Assembly (NCBI GenBank): GCA_002394385.1
Contig: DGTS01000035.1
Coordinates: 1 to 50,332 of the forward strand
Direction of reading: 5' to 3'
DNA from: Prevotella sp. UBA4330
Lineage (GTDB): Bacteria > Bacteroidota > Bacteroidia > Bacteroidales > Bacteroidaceae
DNA length: 50,332 bases
In this document: one piece after another, positions 7,118 through 14,598 of the stretch
How positions within the stretch are numbered: position 1 is the first letter of the stretch
How the letters are laid out: each line of letters opens with the position of its first letter
Notes under the pieces: model-generated
The model's input: the letters and a program-made list of their open reading frames with translations, nothing else
Database searches by the model: none
What the model was told of the DNA's origin: nothing
Made by a program: the position numbers and the translations under genes

Positions 7118-7129
7118 ATAATATAATGT

Positions 7130-7185
7130 CGGTATAACGGTATAACGTAATAACGGTATATCGAAATAACAAAAAAACGAATTCT
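7130..7185 (+). repeat. 8-base-periodic spacer between groES and groEL
   Basis: Seven consecutive 8-base steps begin with C (7130, 7138, 7146, 7154, 7162, 7170, 7178). The first two units are identical (CGGTATAA) and later ones drift (CGTAATAA, CGGTATAT, CGAAATAA). It ends 15 bases before the groEL ATG. Confidence 0.7.
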
Positions 7186-7200
7186 AAAATCAAAATAATC

Positions 7201-8832
7201 ATGGCAAAAGATATTAAATTCAATATGGATGCTCGCGATTTGCTGAAGAATGGTGTTGACCAGTTGGCAAACGCAGTTAAGGTGACTCTGGGTCCGAAAG
7301 GTCGTAACGTTATCATCGAGAAGAAGTTCGGTGCTCCTCAGATTACAAAGGACGGTGTTACGGTTGCTAAGGAAGTGGAACTTGAAGACCGCTTCGAGAA
7401 CACTGGTGCACAACTCGTTAAGAGTGTAGCGTCAAAGACTGGCGACGATGCCGGCGACGGTACAACCACCGCAACCATCCTTGCACAGAGCATCATCAAC
7501 GTAGGTCTGAAGAATGTTACCGCAGGTGCCAACCCAATGGACCTCAAACGTGGTATCGACAAGGCAGTGAAGGCTGTTGTTGACTATATCCAGGCAAATG
7601 CCGAGAAGGTTGACGACAACTACGACAAGATAGAGCAGGTGGCTACAGTGAGTGCAAACAACGACCCTGAGATTGGTAAACTGCTCGCCGAGGCTTTCCG
7701 CAAGGTTTCTAAGGATGGCGTTATCACCATCGAGGAAAGCAAGAGCCGCGACACCCACATCGGTGTTGTAGAGGGAATGCAGTTCGACCGTGGTTATCTC
7801 TCTGGTTACTTCATGACCGATGCCGACAAGATGGAGTGCGTTATGGATCATCCACGCATCCTTATCTATGACAAGAAAATCTCTAATCTGAAAGACCTTA
7901 TGCCAGTTCTTCAGCCAGCAGCAGAGAACGGAATGCCACTGCTTATCATCGCAGAGGACGTTGACTCGGAGGCACTTACCACACTCGTGGTTAACCGTCT
8001 GCGCGCAGGTCTGAAGGTATGCGCCGTTAAGGCTCCTGGCTTCGGCGATCGTCGCAAGGCAATGTTGGAAGACATCGCTGTGCTTACTGGCGGTCTCGTA
8101 ATCAGCGAGGAGAAGGGTCTGAAACTTGAGCAGGCTACTCTCGACATGCTCGGAACTTGCGAGAAGGTGGTTGTTTCAAAGGACAACACTACCATCGTCA
8201 ATGGTGCTGGACAGAAGGAGGCTATTGCCGACCGTGTGGCTCAGATAAAGAACGAGATAGAGAAGACCACAAGTTCTTACGACAAGGAGAAACTGCAGGA
8301 GCGTCTGGCAAAACTCGCAGGTGGCGTGGCAGTTCTTTATGTAGGTGCCAACAGCGAGGTGGAGATGAAGGAGAAGAAAGACCGCGTTGACGATGCCCTC
8401 TGCGCTACTCGTGCCGCTATTGAGGAAGGTGTAGTTGCTGGTGGTGGTACTACTTACATCCGTGCTATCGAGGCAGTTAAGGCTTTGAAGGGCGAGAATG
8501 CTGACGAGGAGACAGGTATCAAGATTGTGGAGCGTGCCATCGAGGAGCCATTGCGCCAGATTGTCATCAACGCTGGTGGCGAGGGTGCTGTGGTTGTCCA
8601 GAAAGTTCGCGAGGGCAAGGGTGACTTCGGTTACAACGCACGTACCGATGTATATGAGGACTTGCGCGAAGCAGGTGTCATCGACCCGGCAAAGGTTGCA
8701 CGTGTTGCACTCGAGAATGCGGCGTCTATTGCAGGAATGTTCCTTACTACAGAGTGCCTCATTGTTGACAAGCCAGAGGACAAACCTGCAATGCCAATGG
8801 GCGGTGCACCAGGAATGGGCGGCATGATGTAA
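7201..8832 (+). CDS. groEL: Chaperonin GroEL
   Basis: The 543-residue ATP-driven chaperonin that forms two seven-membered rings and folds proteins with GroES. Visible signatures: TLGPKGRNV at 29-37, the ATP site GDGTTT at 85-90, NDPEIGKLLAEA in the intermediate domain, a full apical domain, and AAIEEGVVAGGGTTYIRA, the conserved family block near residues 402-419. The C-terminus ends in the flexible Gly-Met tail (PMGGAPGMGGMM). Full length and no anomalies. It is the second gene of a groES-groEL operon closed by a terminator at 8898. Confidence 0.98.
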   Translation: MAKDIKFNMDARDLLKNGVDQLANAVKVTLGPKGRNVIIEKKFGAPQITKDGVTVAKEVELEDRFENTGAQLVKSVASKTGDDAGDGTTTATILAQSIINVGLKNVTAGANPMDLKRGIDKAVKAVVDYIQANAEKVDDNYDKIEQVATVSANNDPEIGKLLAEAFRKVSKDGVITIEESKSRDTHIGVVEGMQFDRGYLSGYFMTDADKMECVMDHPRILIYDKKISNLKDLMPVLQPAAENGMPLLIIAEDVDSEALTTLVVNRLRAGLKVCAVKAPGFGDRRKAMLEDIAVLTGGLVISEEKGLKLEQATLDMLGTCEKVVVSKDNTTIVNGAGQKEAIADRVAQIKNEIEKTTSSYDKEKLQERLAKLAGGVAVLYVGANSEVEMKEKKDRVDDALCATRAAIEEGVVAGGGTTYIRAIEAVKALKGENADEETGIKIVERAIEEPLRQIVINAGGEGAVVVQKVREGKGDFGYNARTDVYEDLREAGVIDPAKVARVALENAASIAGMFLTTECLIVDKPEDKPAMPMGGAPGMGGMM

Positions 8833-8897
8833 TACTCTAATCGCTGACTACTTATAAATTGACATTTTAAGGTCGATTTTGTAAAGTAAACATATCA

Positions 8898-8942
8898 AAA
8901 ACGGGGTTGATTGCTTATGATTGACCCCGTTTTATGTTTTTT
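8898..8942 (+). terminator. Terminator of groES-groEL
   Basis: AAAACGGGGT (8898-8907) pairs with ACCCCGTTTT (8924-8933), followed by a T-rich tail. The stem is 10 base pairs and lies 65 bases behind the groEL stop. Confidence 0.9.
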
Positions 8943-8976
8943 TATACAATAATTGAATAAATAATATCAATTTTAT

Positions 8977-9007
8977 TTTGAGAATTGTTATATAAGTTCT
9001 ATATTTG
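8977..9007 (+). promoter_or_regulatory. Orphan consensus promoter downstream of groEL
   Basis: TTTG at 8977-8980, 19 bases, then TATATTTG at 9000-9007. It is a full match, yet no gene of useful length begins behind it before the terminator at 9102-9135. Confidence 0.65.
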
Positions 9008-9013
9008 CACCAG

Positions 9014-9135
9014 AAACAATAAAATTGTATCGGACAATGTCCATACAAAGATATTTTTTTGATTTGTTTTAGTAGATTAGTTTTTAAGTAGTTTGTTTTT
9101 GAAAATCGGGTGTCGTGAGGCAACCGATTTTTTTT
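9014..9135 (+). ncRNA. Candidate small RNA, about 120 nt
   Basis: Bounded by a consensus promoter (8977-9007) and an intrinsic terminator, AAAATCGG (9102-9109) with CCGATTTT (9124-9131) and a T-run. The body is very AT-rich. The only frame is an 11-codon one beginning at ATG 9038 (MSIQRYFFDLF), judged too weak to call. This fills the gene-free stretch between groEL and the 90-residue membrane protein. A second promoter box TACTTTTG (9195-9202) then serves that gene. Confidence 0.5.
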
Positions 9136-9220
9136 GTCATATTTGGAAACCGATTTTTGTACCACTTATATTTCTTGTTATGGGATTTTTTTGTTACTTT
9201 TGCAAGAAATTATAATTACT

Positions 9221-9493
9221 ATGGATATAAAAGATTACAGAATAAGCCCTTGGCAATGGGTGGCCTTTATTATTGTAGCGGCAGGTTTGAGGATTCTTAC
9301 GGGTTCTTTCTGTATGGCACTGGGTATTTTCATGTTGCTGTTGCTTGTTGACTTTTTCATCGTTCAATGGGACAAAAAACGTCGTGACGAGTACGAGAGC
9401 ATCTTTACCCAATACGACCGCGAGAAGGAGAAAGAGAACGAGCAAGAGAATGTGGAAGAGAGTGCTAACGACGACAAGCAAGAAAACGAATAA
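9221..9493 (+). CDS. Small membrane protein, unknown function
   Basis: A 90-residue protein with two closely spaced hydrophobic segments, about residues 13-24 and 30-46 (WVAFIIVAAGLRILTG, FCMALGIFMLLLLVDFFIV), then a strongly charged tail rich in Glu, Lys and Asn (KEKENEQENVEES). The ATG at 9221 follows the promoter box TACTTTTG (9195-9202) by 18 bases; the longer frame upstream starts before the promoter and was rejected. The AmgK-like gene follows 12 bases behind, so it is the first gene of the cell-wall recycling transcript. I do not recognise the family. Confidence 0.65.
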   Translation: MDIKDYRISPWQWVAFIIVAAGLRILTGSFCMALGIFMLLLLVDFFIVQWDKKRRDEYESIFTQYDREKEKENEQENVEESANDDKQENE

Positions 9494-9505
9494 CCAGCAA
9501 CTGTG

Positions 9506-11122
9506 ATGGAGCCACTTATAAAACTATTCCAGCAGTATTGTGGTGAAGTGCCTGCCACAACGGAGAAACTGGCAGGGGCAGGCAGCAACAGACAGTATTA
9601 CCGCCTTACCGACAGCAGGGGCAGAGCAATAATCGGAGTGCAGGGCACAAGCAAGGACGAGAACCATGCCTTTGTCTATCTGGCACGCCACTTTGCCCAC
9701 AGACAGTTGCCTGTTCCCAAGGTGCTTGCCGTCTCGGACGACGAGATGTGCTATCTTCAGGAAGACTTGGGCAGCATGTCGCTCTTCGATGCATTGCGCG
9801 GAGGGCGCGAGGCTGGCGGTAGGTATAACCAGAAGGAGAAGCAACTGCTCGTAGAGACAATCCGCCAGTTGCCTAACATACAGATAAGAGGCGCTCGAGG
9901 ACTGGATTGGAACAACTGCTATCCCCAGCCGGAGTTTGATGTCGATTCGGTATTGTTCGACCTTAACTACTTCAAGTATTGCTTCCTGAAGCCTGTTGAC
10001 ATTGATTTCCACGAACTGAAACTGGAGGCTAATTTCCGCCTCTTTGCCAAAGACCTCACTTCAGAGCCAAGCGATAGTTTCCTCTATCGTGACTTCCAGG
10101 CGCGCAACGTGATGCTATGCCTCACCCCCGACCCCTCTCCCGTAGAGAGGGGAGAAGGAAATAGCAATGTTGATATTAAAGCCTCCCCTACGGGGGGAGG
10201 TTTGGTGGGGGCTCCATACTTCATCGACTTCCAAGGCGGGCGCAAGGGCCCGTTCTATTATGACCTTGCGTCTTTCTTGTGGCAGGCATCGGCAAAATAT
10301 TCACATAAGTTGCGCCGAGAACTCGTTTATGAGTATTACAATAGTCTGCGCAATTATATCGAGGTGCCTGCGCCGCGCCATTTCGTTCAACGCCTTTCGC
10401 TTTTTGTCTTGTTCCGAACACTTCAGGTGCTTGGTGCATACGGATTCCGTGGCTATTTCGAGCGCAAGCAGCACTTCCTCGACAGCATACCGCCGGCAAT
10501 ACAGAACTTGCGCGAACTCGTGAAACTCGACGCGTTCCCTTATCCTTACATGATGGATTTGCTTCGCCGTCTTACGCAACTCCCACAGTTTGCCCCCAAA
10601 GAAGAGCCTGTGGCAGAACGTGCTGACGGATACAAGACCACTGAGAGTGACATTTATAAGGCTCACCCGAAAGATGGTCCCGCTACATTCTCTAAATATG
10701 ATGGCAAGGGACCTCTCGTGGTGCGCATCTTCAGTTTCTCTTATCGCAAAGGCATTCCTGAAGACGAGTCGGGCAATGGCGGTGGTTATGTATTCGACTG
10801 CCGCAGCACCCACAATCCCGGTCGTTACGAGCCGTACAAACAACTGACGGGACTCGACGAGCCTGTAATACGTTTCCTCGAGGACGACGGCGAGATACTG
10901 ACGTTCCTCGACAGCATCTATAAACTTGCCGATGCCCATGTGGCACGCTATATTCAGCGAGGCTTCACGTCGCTTATGTTCTCCTTCGGATGCACTGGCG
11001 GTCAGCATCGTTCTGTCTATAGCGCACAACATCTGGCAGAGCATATTCATGAGAAGTTCGGAATAGAGGTACGTGTGTGCCATCGTGAGCAGAACATCAC
11101 ACAGACATTCGCGGCAAAATAA
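9506..11122 (+). CDS. AmgK-like amino-sugar kinase fused to RapZ C-terminal domain
   Basis: A 538-residue two-domain protein. Residues 1 to about 345 are an aminoglycoside-phosphotransferase-type kinase: ATP loop AGAGSNRQYYRL, catalytic loop YRDFQARNVML (D196, N201) and metal-binding FIDFQGGRKGP (D241). Residues about 404-538 match the C-terminal half of RapZ (UPF0042), with FDCRSTHNPGRYEPY, LTGLDEPVIRFL and FGCTGGQHRSV. The next gene is MurU-like, so the pair fits AmgK-MurU, which phosphorylates MurNAc at C1 and then forms UDP-MurNAc. In E. coli the RapZ C-terminus binds glucosamine-6-phosphate, so a sensing role is possible here. A 31-residue segment encoded by a repeat element (residues 206-236) sits between the catalytic loop and the metal site. 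ATG 9506 was preferred over the adjacent GTG. Confidence 0.8.
   Translation: MEPLIKLFQQYCGEVPATTEKLAGAGSNRQYYRLTDSRGRAIIGVQGTSKDENHAFVYLARHFAHRQLPVPKVLAVSDDEMCYLQEDLGSMSLFDALRGGREAGGRYNQKEKQLLVETIRQLPNIQIRGARGLDWNNCYPQPEFDVDSVLFDLNYFKYCFLKPVDIDFHELKLEANFRLFAKDLTSEPSDSFLYRDFQARNVMLCLTPDPSPVERGEGNSNVDIKASPTGGGLVGAPYFIDFQGGRKGPFYYDLASFLWQASAKYSHKLRRELVYEYYNSLRNYIEVPAPRHFVQRLSLFVLFRTLQVLGAYGFRGYFERKQHFLDSIPPAIQNLRELVKLDAFPYPYMMDLLRRLTQLPQFAPKEEPVAERADGYKTTESDIYKAHPKDGPATFSKYDGKGPLVVRIFSFSYRKGIPEDESGNGGGYVFDCRSTHNPGRYEPYKQLTGLDEPVIRFLEDDGEILTFLDSIYKLADAHVARYIQRGFTSLMFSFGCTGGQHRSVYSAQHLAEHIHEKFGIEVRVCHREQNITQTFAAK
10120..10212 (+). repeat. GC-rich double-hairpin repeat inserted in the kinase gene
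   Basis: About 93 bases (31 codons) made of a hairpin CCCCTCTCCC-GTAG-AGAGGGGAG, an AT-rich linker ending GATATTAAA, and a second hairpin CCTCCCCTACGGGGGGAGG. It aligns closely with 13486-13585. It is read in frame as LTPDPSPVERGEG...ASPTGGGLVGA, a low-complexity stretch. Confidence 0.85.
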
Positions 11123-11159
11123 TTTCATTATTCCAATAATTCTTGTTACCTTTGTACCC

Positions 11160-11876
11160 ATGAAACAGGCAATGATTTTCGCCGCTGGTTTGGGAACACG
11201 GCTGAAACCGCTCACCGACACTATGCCCAAGGCATTGGTGCCAGTGGCTGGGGAGCCGCTGCTTCATCATGTAATTATGAAGTTGAAGGATGCAGGTTTT
11301 GAGCGCATTGTTGTCAACGTGCATCATTTTGCCGACCAGATTATCGACTATTTGGATGCCAACGGGAATTTCGGTCTCGACATCCGCATCAGCGACGAGC
11401 GCAACGGATTGCTTGAAACGGGCGGCGGGATAAAGGCTGCAAGAGCACTCTTCGACCCGCAGAGTCCTATTCTTATTCATAATGTCGATATCCTGAGTAA
11501 TGTTGACCTTTCGCTTTTGTATGAATCTGCTAATGATGCCGAAGCGACATTACTGGTTAGCCCGCGTGTCACGAAACGTTATCTACTCTTCGACCAAAGC
11601 ATGCGTCTTGATGGTTGGAGGAATATTGAAACGGGTGAGCAGAAAGGTCCTTGCTCAGCCAACAATCCGCAGATGTATGCTTTTTCGGGAATACATGTGT
11701 TCTCCCCAAGCCTGTTCCCTTTGATGGACGAATGGCCCGAGCGGTTCGGCATTGTTGATTTCTATCTAAAGGCATGTTCAGACAAGTGCATATCGGGTTA
11801 TCTTAAGGAAGACCTCAGATTGCTGGATGTTGGCAAACTTGACTCTCTTGAGAAAGCGGAAGAATTTTTGAAATAG
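11160..11876 (+). CDS. MurU-like sugar-1-phosphate nucleotidyltransferase
   Basis: A 238-residue enzyme of the NTP-transferase family. The activating loop reads FAAGLGTRLKPLTDTMPKALVPVAG at about 7-31, with conserved R14 and K24. HNVDILSN near 110 holds the metal-binding aspartate, and the shortness of the protein fits MurNAc-alpha-1-phosphate uridylyltransferase (MurU) better than two-domain pyrophosphorylases. It lies 37 bases behind the AmgK-like kinase, the known partner, so it likely makes UDP-MurNAc and bypasses de novo synthesis. Its own promoter box TACCTTTG (11147-11154) lies only 5 bases before the ATG, implying a leaderless mRNA in addition to any operon transcript. The longer frame upstream overlaps the kinase gene and was rejected. 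Confidence 0.85.
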   Translation: MKQAMIFAAGLGTRLKPLTDTMPKALVPVAGEPLLHHVIMKLKDAGFERIVVNVHHFADQIIDYLDANGNFGLDIRISDERNGLLETGGGIKAARALFDPQSPILIHNVDILSNVDLSLLYESANDAEATLLVSPRVTKRYLLFDQSMRLDGWRNIETGEQKGPCSANNPQMYAFSGIHVFSPSLFPLMDEWPERFGIVDFYLKACSDKCISGYLKEDLRLLDVGKLDSLEKAEEFLK

Positions 11877-11910
11877 CAAAATAGTAAATTAGTAAAATCG
11901 TAAAATTAAC
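11871..11910 (+). repeat. 8-base-periodic spacer before guaA
   Basis: Five 8-base units, AAATAGCA (containing the stop codon of the upstream gene), AAATAGTA, AATTAGTA, AAATCGTA and AAATTAAC, end two bases before the guaA ATG. The consensus is the same as at 42421-42452. Confidence 0.7.
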
Positions 11911-11912
11911 AT

Positions 11913-13481
11913 ATGTCACAAAAGATTATCATTCTTGACTTCGGTAGTCAGACCACTCAACTAATAGGACGACGCATCCGCGAGATGGACACGTTCTGCG
12001 AGATACTGCCGTACAATAAGTACCCAGAGGACGACTCAGATGTGATTGGTGTCATACTCTCGGGTTCACCTTATTCAGTTCATGATCCCGAGGCATTCAA
12101 GGTTGACCTGAGCCGTTTCGTGGGTCGCCTGCCAGTACTGGGCATTTGCTATGGCGCTCAGTTCATCAGCCACACACTCGGCGGCAAGGTTGAGAAGGCC
12201 GACAGCCGCGAGTATGGACGTGCTCATTTGGAGAAAATAAATCTATATAACCCTCTTTTCAAAGGATTCGACAGAGGTTCACAGGTTTGGATGAGCCACG
12301 GCGACACCATTACCGCTATTCCCGAGGGATTCGAGACAATAGCGTCTACGGCAGATGTAAGAAATGCTGCCTTCTGGACTTCCTCTCCTACGGGTAGGGA
12401 AGTGGGGGAGGCACCTGTATTTGCTGTCCAGTTCCACCCCGAGGTATATCACACGATGCAAGGCACTCTCTTGCTTCGCAATTTTGTGGTTGACATCTGC
12501 GGCAGCCGTCAGGAGTGGAGTGCAGCCTCGTTCGTTGAGACAACAGTTGCAGAGTTGAAACAGCAGTTGGGCAACGACCGCGTTATTCTTGGTCTTTCGG
12601 GTGGTGTTGACTCTTCTGTGTGTGCCGTGCTTCTGAACAAAGCCATCGGCAAGAACCTCACATGTATCTTCGTTGACCACGGCATGCTTCGCAAGGATGA
12701 GTTCAGCAAGGTGATGGACAGTTACTCCACACTTGGTCTTAATGTCATTGGTGTTGATGCCTCAGAGAAGTTCTTCAATGACCTTGCAGGCGTTACCGAG
12801 CCGGAACAGAAACGAAAGATTATAGGCAGGGACTTCGTTGAGGTGTTCAACGCAGAGGCGAAGAAGATAACCGATGCCCGCTGGCTTGCACAAGGCACGA
12901 TTTATCCCGACCGCATAGAGAGTCTTAACATTACAGGCAAGGTCATCAAGAGTCATCACAACGTGGGCGGACTGCCCGAGGAGATGCATCTTCAACTCTG
13001 TGAACCGCTGAAGTGGCTGTTCAAAGATGAAGTGAGACGCGTTGGTTATCAGTTAGGTATGCCGGAGAACCTCATTAAGCGTCATCCGTTCCCAGGACCT
13101 GGTCTTGCTGTTCGCATACTTGGTGACATCACTCGCGAGAAGGTGCGCATACTGCAAGAGGCTGACGACATTTTTATCAGTGGACTTCATACTTGGATGG
13201 CCGAGGACGGGCTGCCGCTCTACGACCATGTATGGCAGGCTGGGGCAGTACTCCTCAGCACGGTACGTTCTGTGGGAGTAATGGGCGACGAACGCACTTA
13301 CGAGAATCCCGTCGCATTGCGTGCCGTTACGAGTATGGATGCTATGACTGCCGACTGGGCACATCTGCCTTACGAGTTTCTTGCGAAAGTGTCCAACGAG
13401 ATTATCAACAAGGTGCGTGGAGTCAACCGCGTATGTTACGACATCTCGTCAAAGCCACCAGCCACGATAGAGTGGGAATAA
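11913..13481 (+). CDS. guaA: GMP synthase, glutamine-hydrolysing
   Basis: A 522-residue bifunctional enzyme converting XMP to GMP with ATP and glutamine. The N-terminal amidotransferase has catalytic C79 in LGICYGAQF and the His-Glu pair in VQFHPEV at about 173-179. The ATP-pyrophosphatase P-loop is LSGGVDSS at about 228-235, followed by KSHHNVGGLPE, HPFPGPGLAVR and the C-terminal dimerisation end PPATIEWE. A 12-residue segment TSSPTGREVGEA (encoded at 12378-12413) lies just before the catalytic His-Glu strand and matches the half of a repeat element found nearby. It is probably an insertion, which would account for the slightly long protein. An 8-base-periodic spacer precedes the start. Confidence 0.95.
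   Translation: MSQKIIILDFGSQTTQLIGRRIREMDTFCEILPYNKYPEDDSDVIGVILSGSPYSVHDPEAFKVDLSRFVGRLPVLGICYGAQFISHTLGGKVEKADSREYGRAHLEKINLYNPLFKGFDRGSQVWMSHGDTITAIPEGFETIASTADVRNAAFWTSSPTGREVGEAPVFAVQFHPEVYHTMQGTLLLRNFVVDICGSRQEWSAASFVETTVAELKQQLGNDRVILGLSGGVDSSVCAVLLNKAIGKNLTCIFVDHGMLRKDEFSKVMDSYSTLGLNVIGVDASEKFFNDLAGVTEPEQKRKIIGRDFVEVFNAEAKKITDARWLAQGTIYPDRIESLNITGKVIKSHHNVGGLPEEMHLQLCEPLKWLFKDEVRRVGYQLGMPENLIKRHPFPGPGLAVRILGDITREKVRILQEADDIFISGLHTWMAEDGLPLYDHVWQAGAVLLSTVRSVGVMGDERTYENPVALRAVTSMDAMTADWAHLPYEFLAKVSNEIINKVRGVNRVCYDISSKPPATIEWE
12378..12413 (+). repeat. Half copy of GC-rich repeat inside guaA
   Basis: The sequence CCTCTCCTACGGGTAGGG and the following AGTGGGGGAGGC resemble the second hairpin of the elements at 10120 and 13486. 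It is 36 bases, read in frame as TSSPTGREVGEA. Confidence 0.55.
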
Positions 13482-13485
13482 ATAG

Positions 13486-13585
13486 CCTCTCCCCTAACCC
13501 CTCCCCCGTAGGGAGGGGAGAAGGAATCACAACAGTTATAGTGATATTAAAGCCTCCCCTACGGGGGGAGGTTTGGTAGGGGCCT
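13486..13585 (+). repeat. GC-rich double-hairpin repeat between the two GMP synthase genes
   Basis: A complete intergenic copy of the element in the kinase gene: hairpin CCCCTCCCCC-GTAG-GGAGGGGAG, a linker ending GATATTAAAG, then CCTCCCCTACGGGGGGAGG and GTTTGGTAGGGGCC. The right half is nearly identical to 10180-10212. It begins four bases behind the guaA stop and could form strong RNA hairpins between the two cistrons. Confidence 0.85.
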
Positions 13586-13614
13586 CATTAAAAACAATAT
13601 AAATACTTTAACTT

Positions 13615-14598
13615 ATGACAACAGGTAACGTACGTCCGGCCTCGATGGAGCGCATTACCACTCCTGCCTTGGCCCAGAAATTTATTGAAGAACAGATTAA
13701 GGAACTGCGTGCTCAGATTGGTGACAAGAAGGTGCTGCTTGCTCTCTCGGGAGGTGTTGACTCTTCTGTGGTGGCTGCCCTCCTTATCAAAGCCGTAGGC
13801 AAACAGTTGGTGTCTGTTCATGTTAATCACGGTCTGCTGCGCAAGGGCGAACCCGAGCAGGTGGTGCGCGTGTTCCGCGACGAGTTGGATGCCAATCTCG
13901 TGTATGTTGATGCCACCGATCGCTTCCTCGACAAACTGGCTGGCATTGCCGACCCTGAGCAGAAGCGCAAGATAATAGGCGCCGAGTTCATCCGTGTGTT
14001 CGAGGAAGAGGCGCGCAAGCAGGAGGGAATCAGTTTCCTGGCACAGGGTACTATCTATCCTGACATCGTGGAGTCTGGTCCTGTAAAGTCACACCACAAC
14101 GTTGGCGGTCTGCCTGATGACCTGCAGTTCGAACTCGTAGAGCCTATCAAACTGCTTTTCAAGGACGAGGTGCGTGTTGTTGGCAAGGAACTTGGTCTGC
14201 CCGACAACATGGTGTTCCGTCAGCCGTTCCCAGGTCCTGGACTCGGAGTCCGTTGCACAGGTGCCATCACACGCGACCGTCTTGAGGCATTGCGCGAGTC
14301 GGATGCCATTCTTCGTGAGGAGTTTGACAAGAACGGCCTGGCAGGCAAGGTGTGGCAGTACTTCACCATCGTGCCCGACTATAAGTCAACAGGTGTACGC
14401 GACGATAAGCGCAGTTGGGATTGGCCAGTAATCATTCGTGCCGTGAACACACGCGACGCTATGACTGCTACCATTGAGGAGATTCCATATCCAGTGCTGC
14501 ATCACATCACTCAGCGAATCATTACCGAGGTGCCAGGCGTGAACCGTGTGCTCTACGACCTCACCCCGAAGCCAACAGGCACCATCGAGTGGGAGTGA
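13615..14598 (+). CDS. GMP synthase ATP-pyrophosphatase subunit (no amidotransferase)
   Basis: A 327-residue protein matching only the synthetase half of GuaA: P-loop LSGGVDSS at 44-51, ADPEQKRKIIGAEFIRVFEE, KSHHNVGGLPDD, RQPFPGPGLGVR and C-terminus PTGTIEWE. The glutamine amidotransferase domain is absent and there is no remnant upstream, so it would need free ammonia or a separate amidotransferase, as in archaeal two-subunit enzymes. It is clearly diverged from the complete GuaA upstream, so it is not a recent duplicate. It lies 133 bases behind guaA with the GC-rich repeat between. Whether it makes GMP or adenylates another substrate cannot be told from sequence. Confidence 0.85.
   Translation: MTTGNVRPASMERITTPALAQKFIEEQIKELRAQIGDKKVLLALSGGVDSSVVAALLIKAVGKQLVSVHVNHGLLRKGEPEQVVRVFRDELDANLVYVDATDRFLDKLAGIADPEQKRKIIGAEFIRVFEEEARKQEGISFLAQGTIYPDIVESGPVKSHHNVGGLPDDLQFELVEPIKLLFKDEVRVVGKELGLPDNMVFRQPFPGPGLGVRCTGAITRDRLEALRESDAILREEFDKNGLAGKVWQYFTIVPDYKSTGVRDDKRSWDWPVIIRAVNTRDAMTATIEEIPYPVLHHITQRIITEVPGVNRVLYDLTPKPTGTIEWE

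Noticed and set aside
9038..9073. 11-codon frame MSIQRYFFDLF in the candidate small RNA
   Set aside because: Too short, with no coding bias or initiation context to support it.
10301..11230. 309-codon minus-strand frame opposite the AmgK-RapZ gene
   Set aside because: It is antisense to conserved kinase and RapZ motifs and has no family-like sequence of its own.
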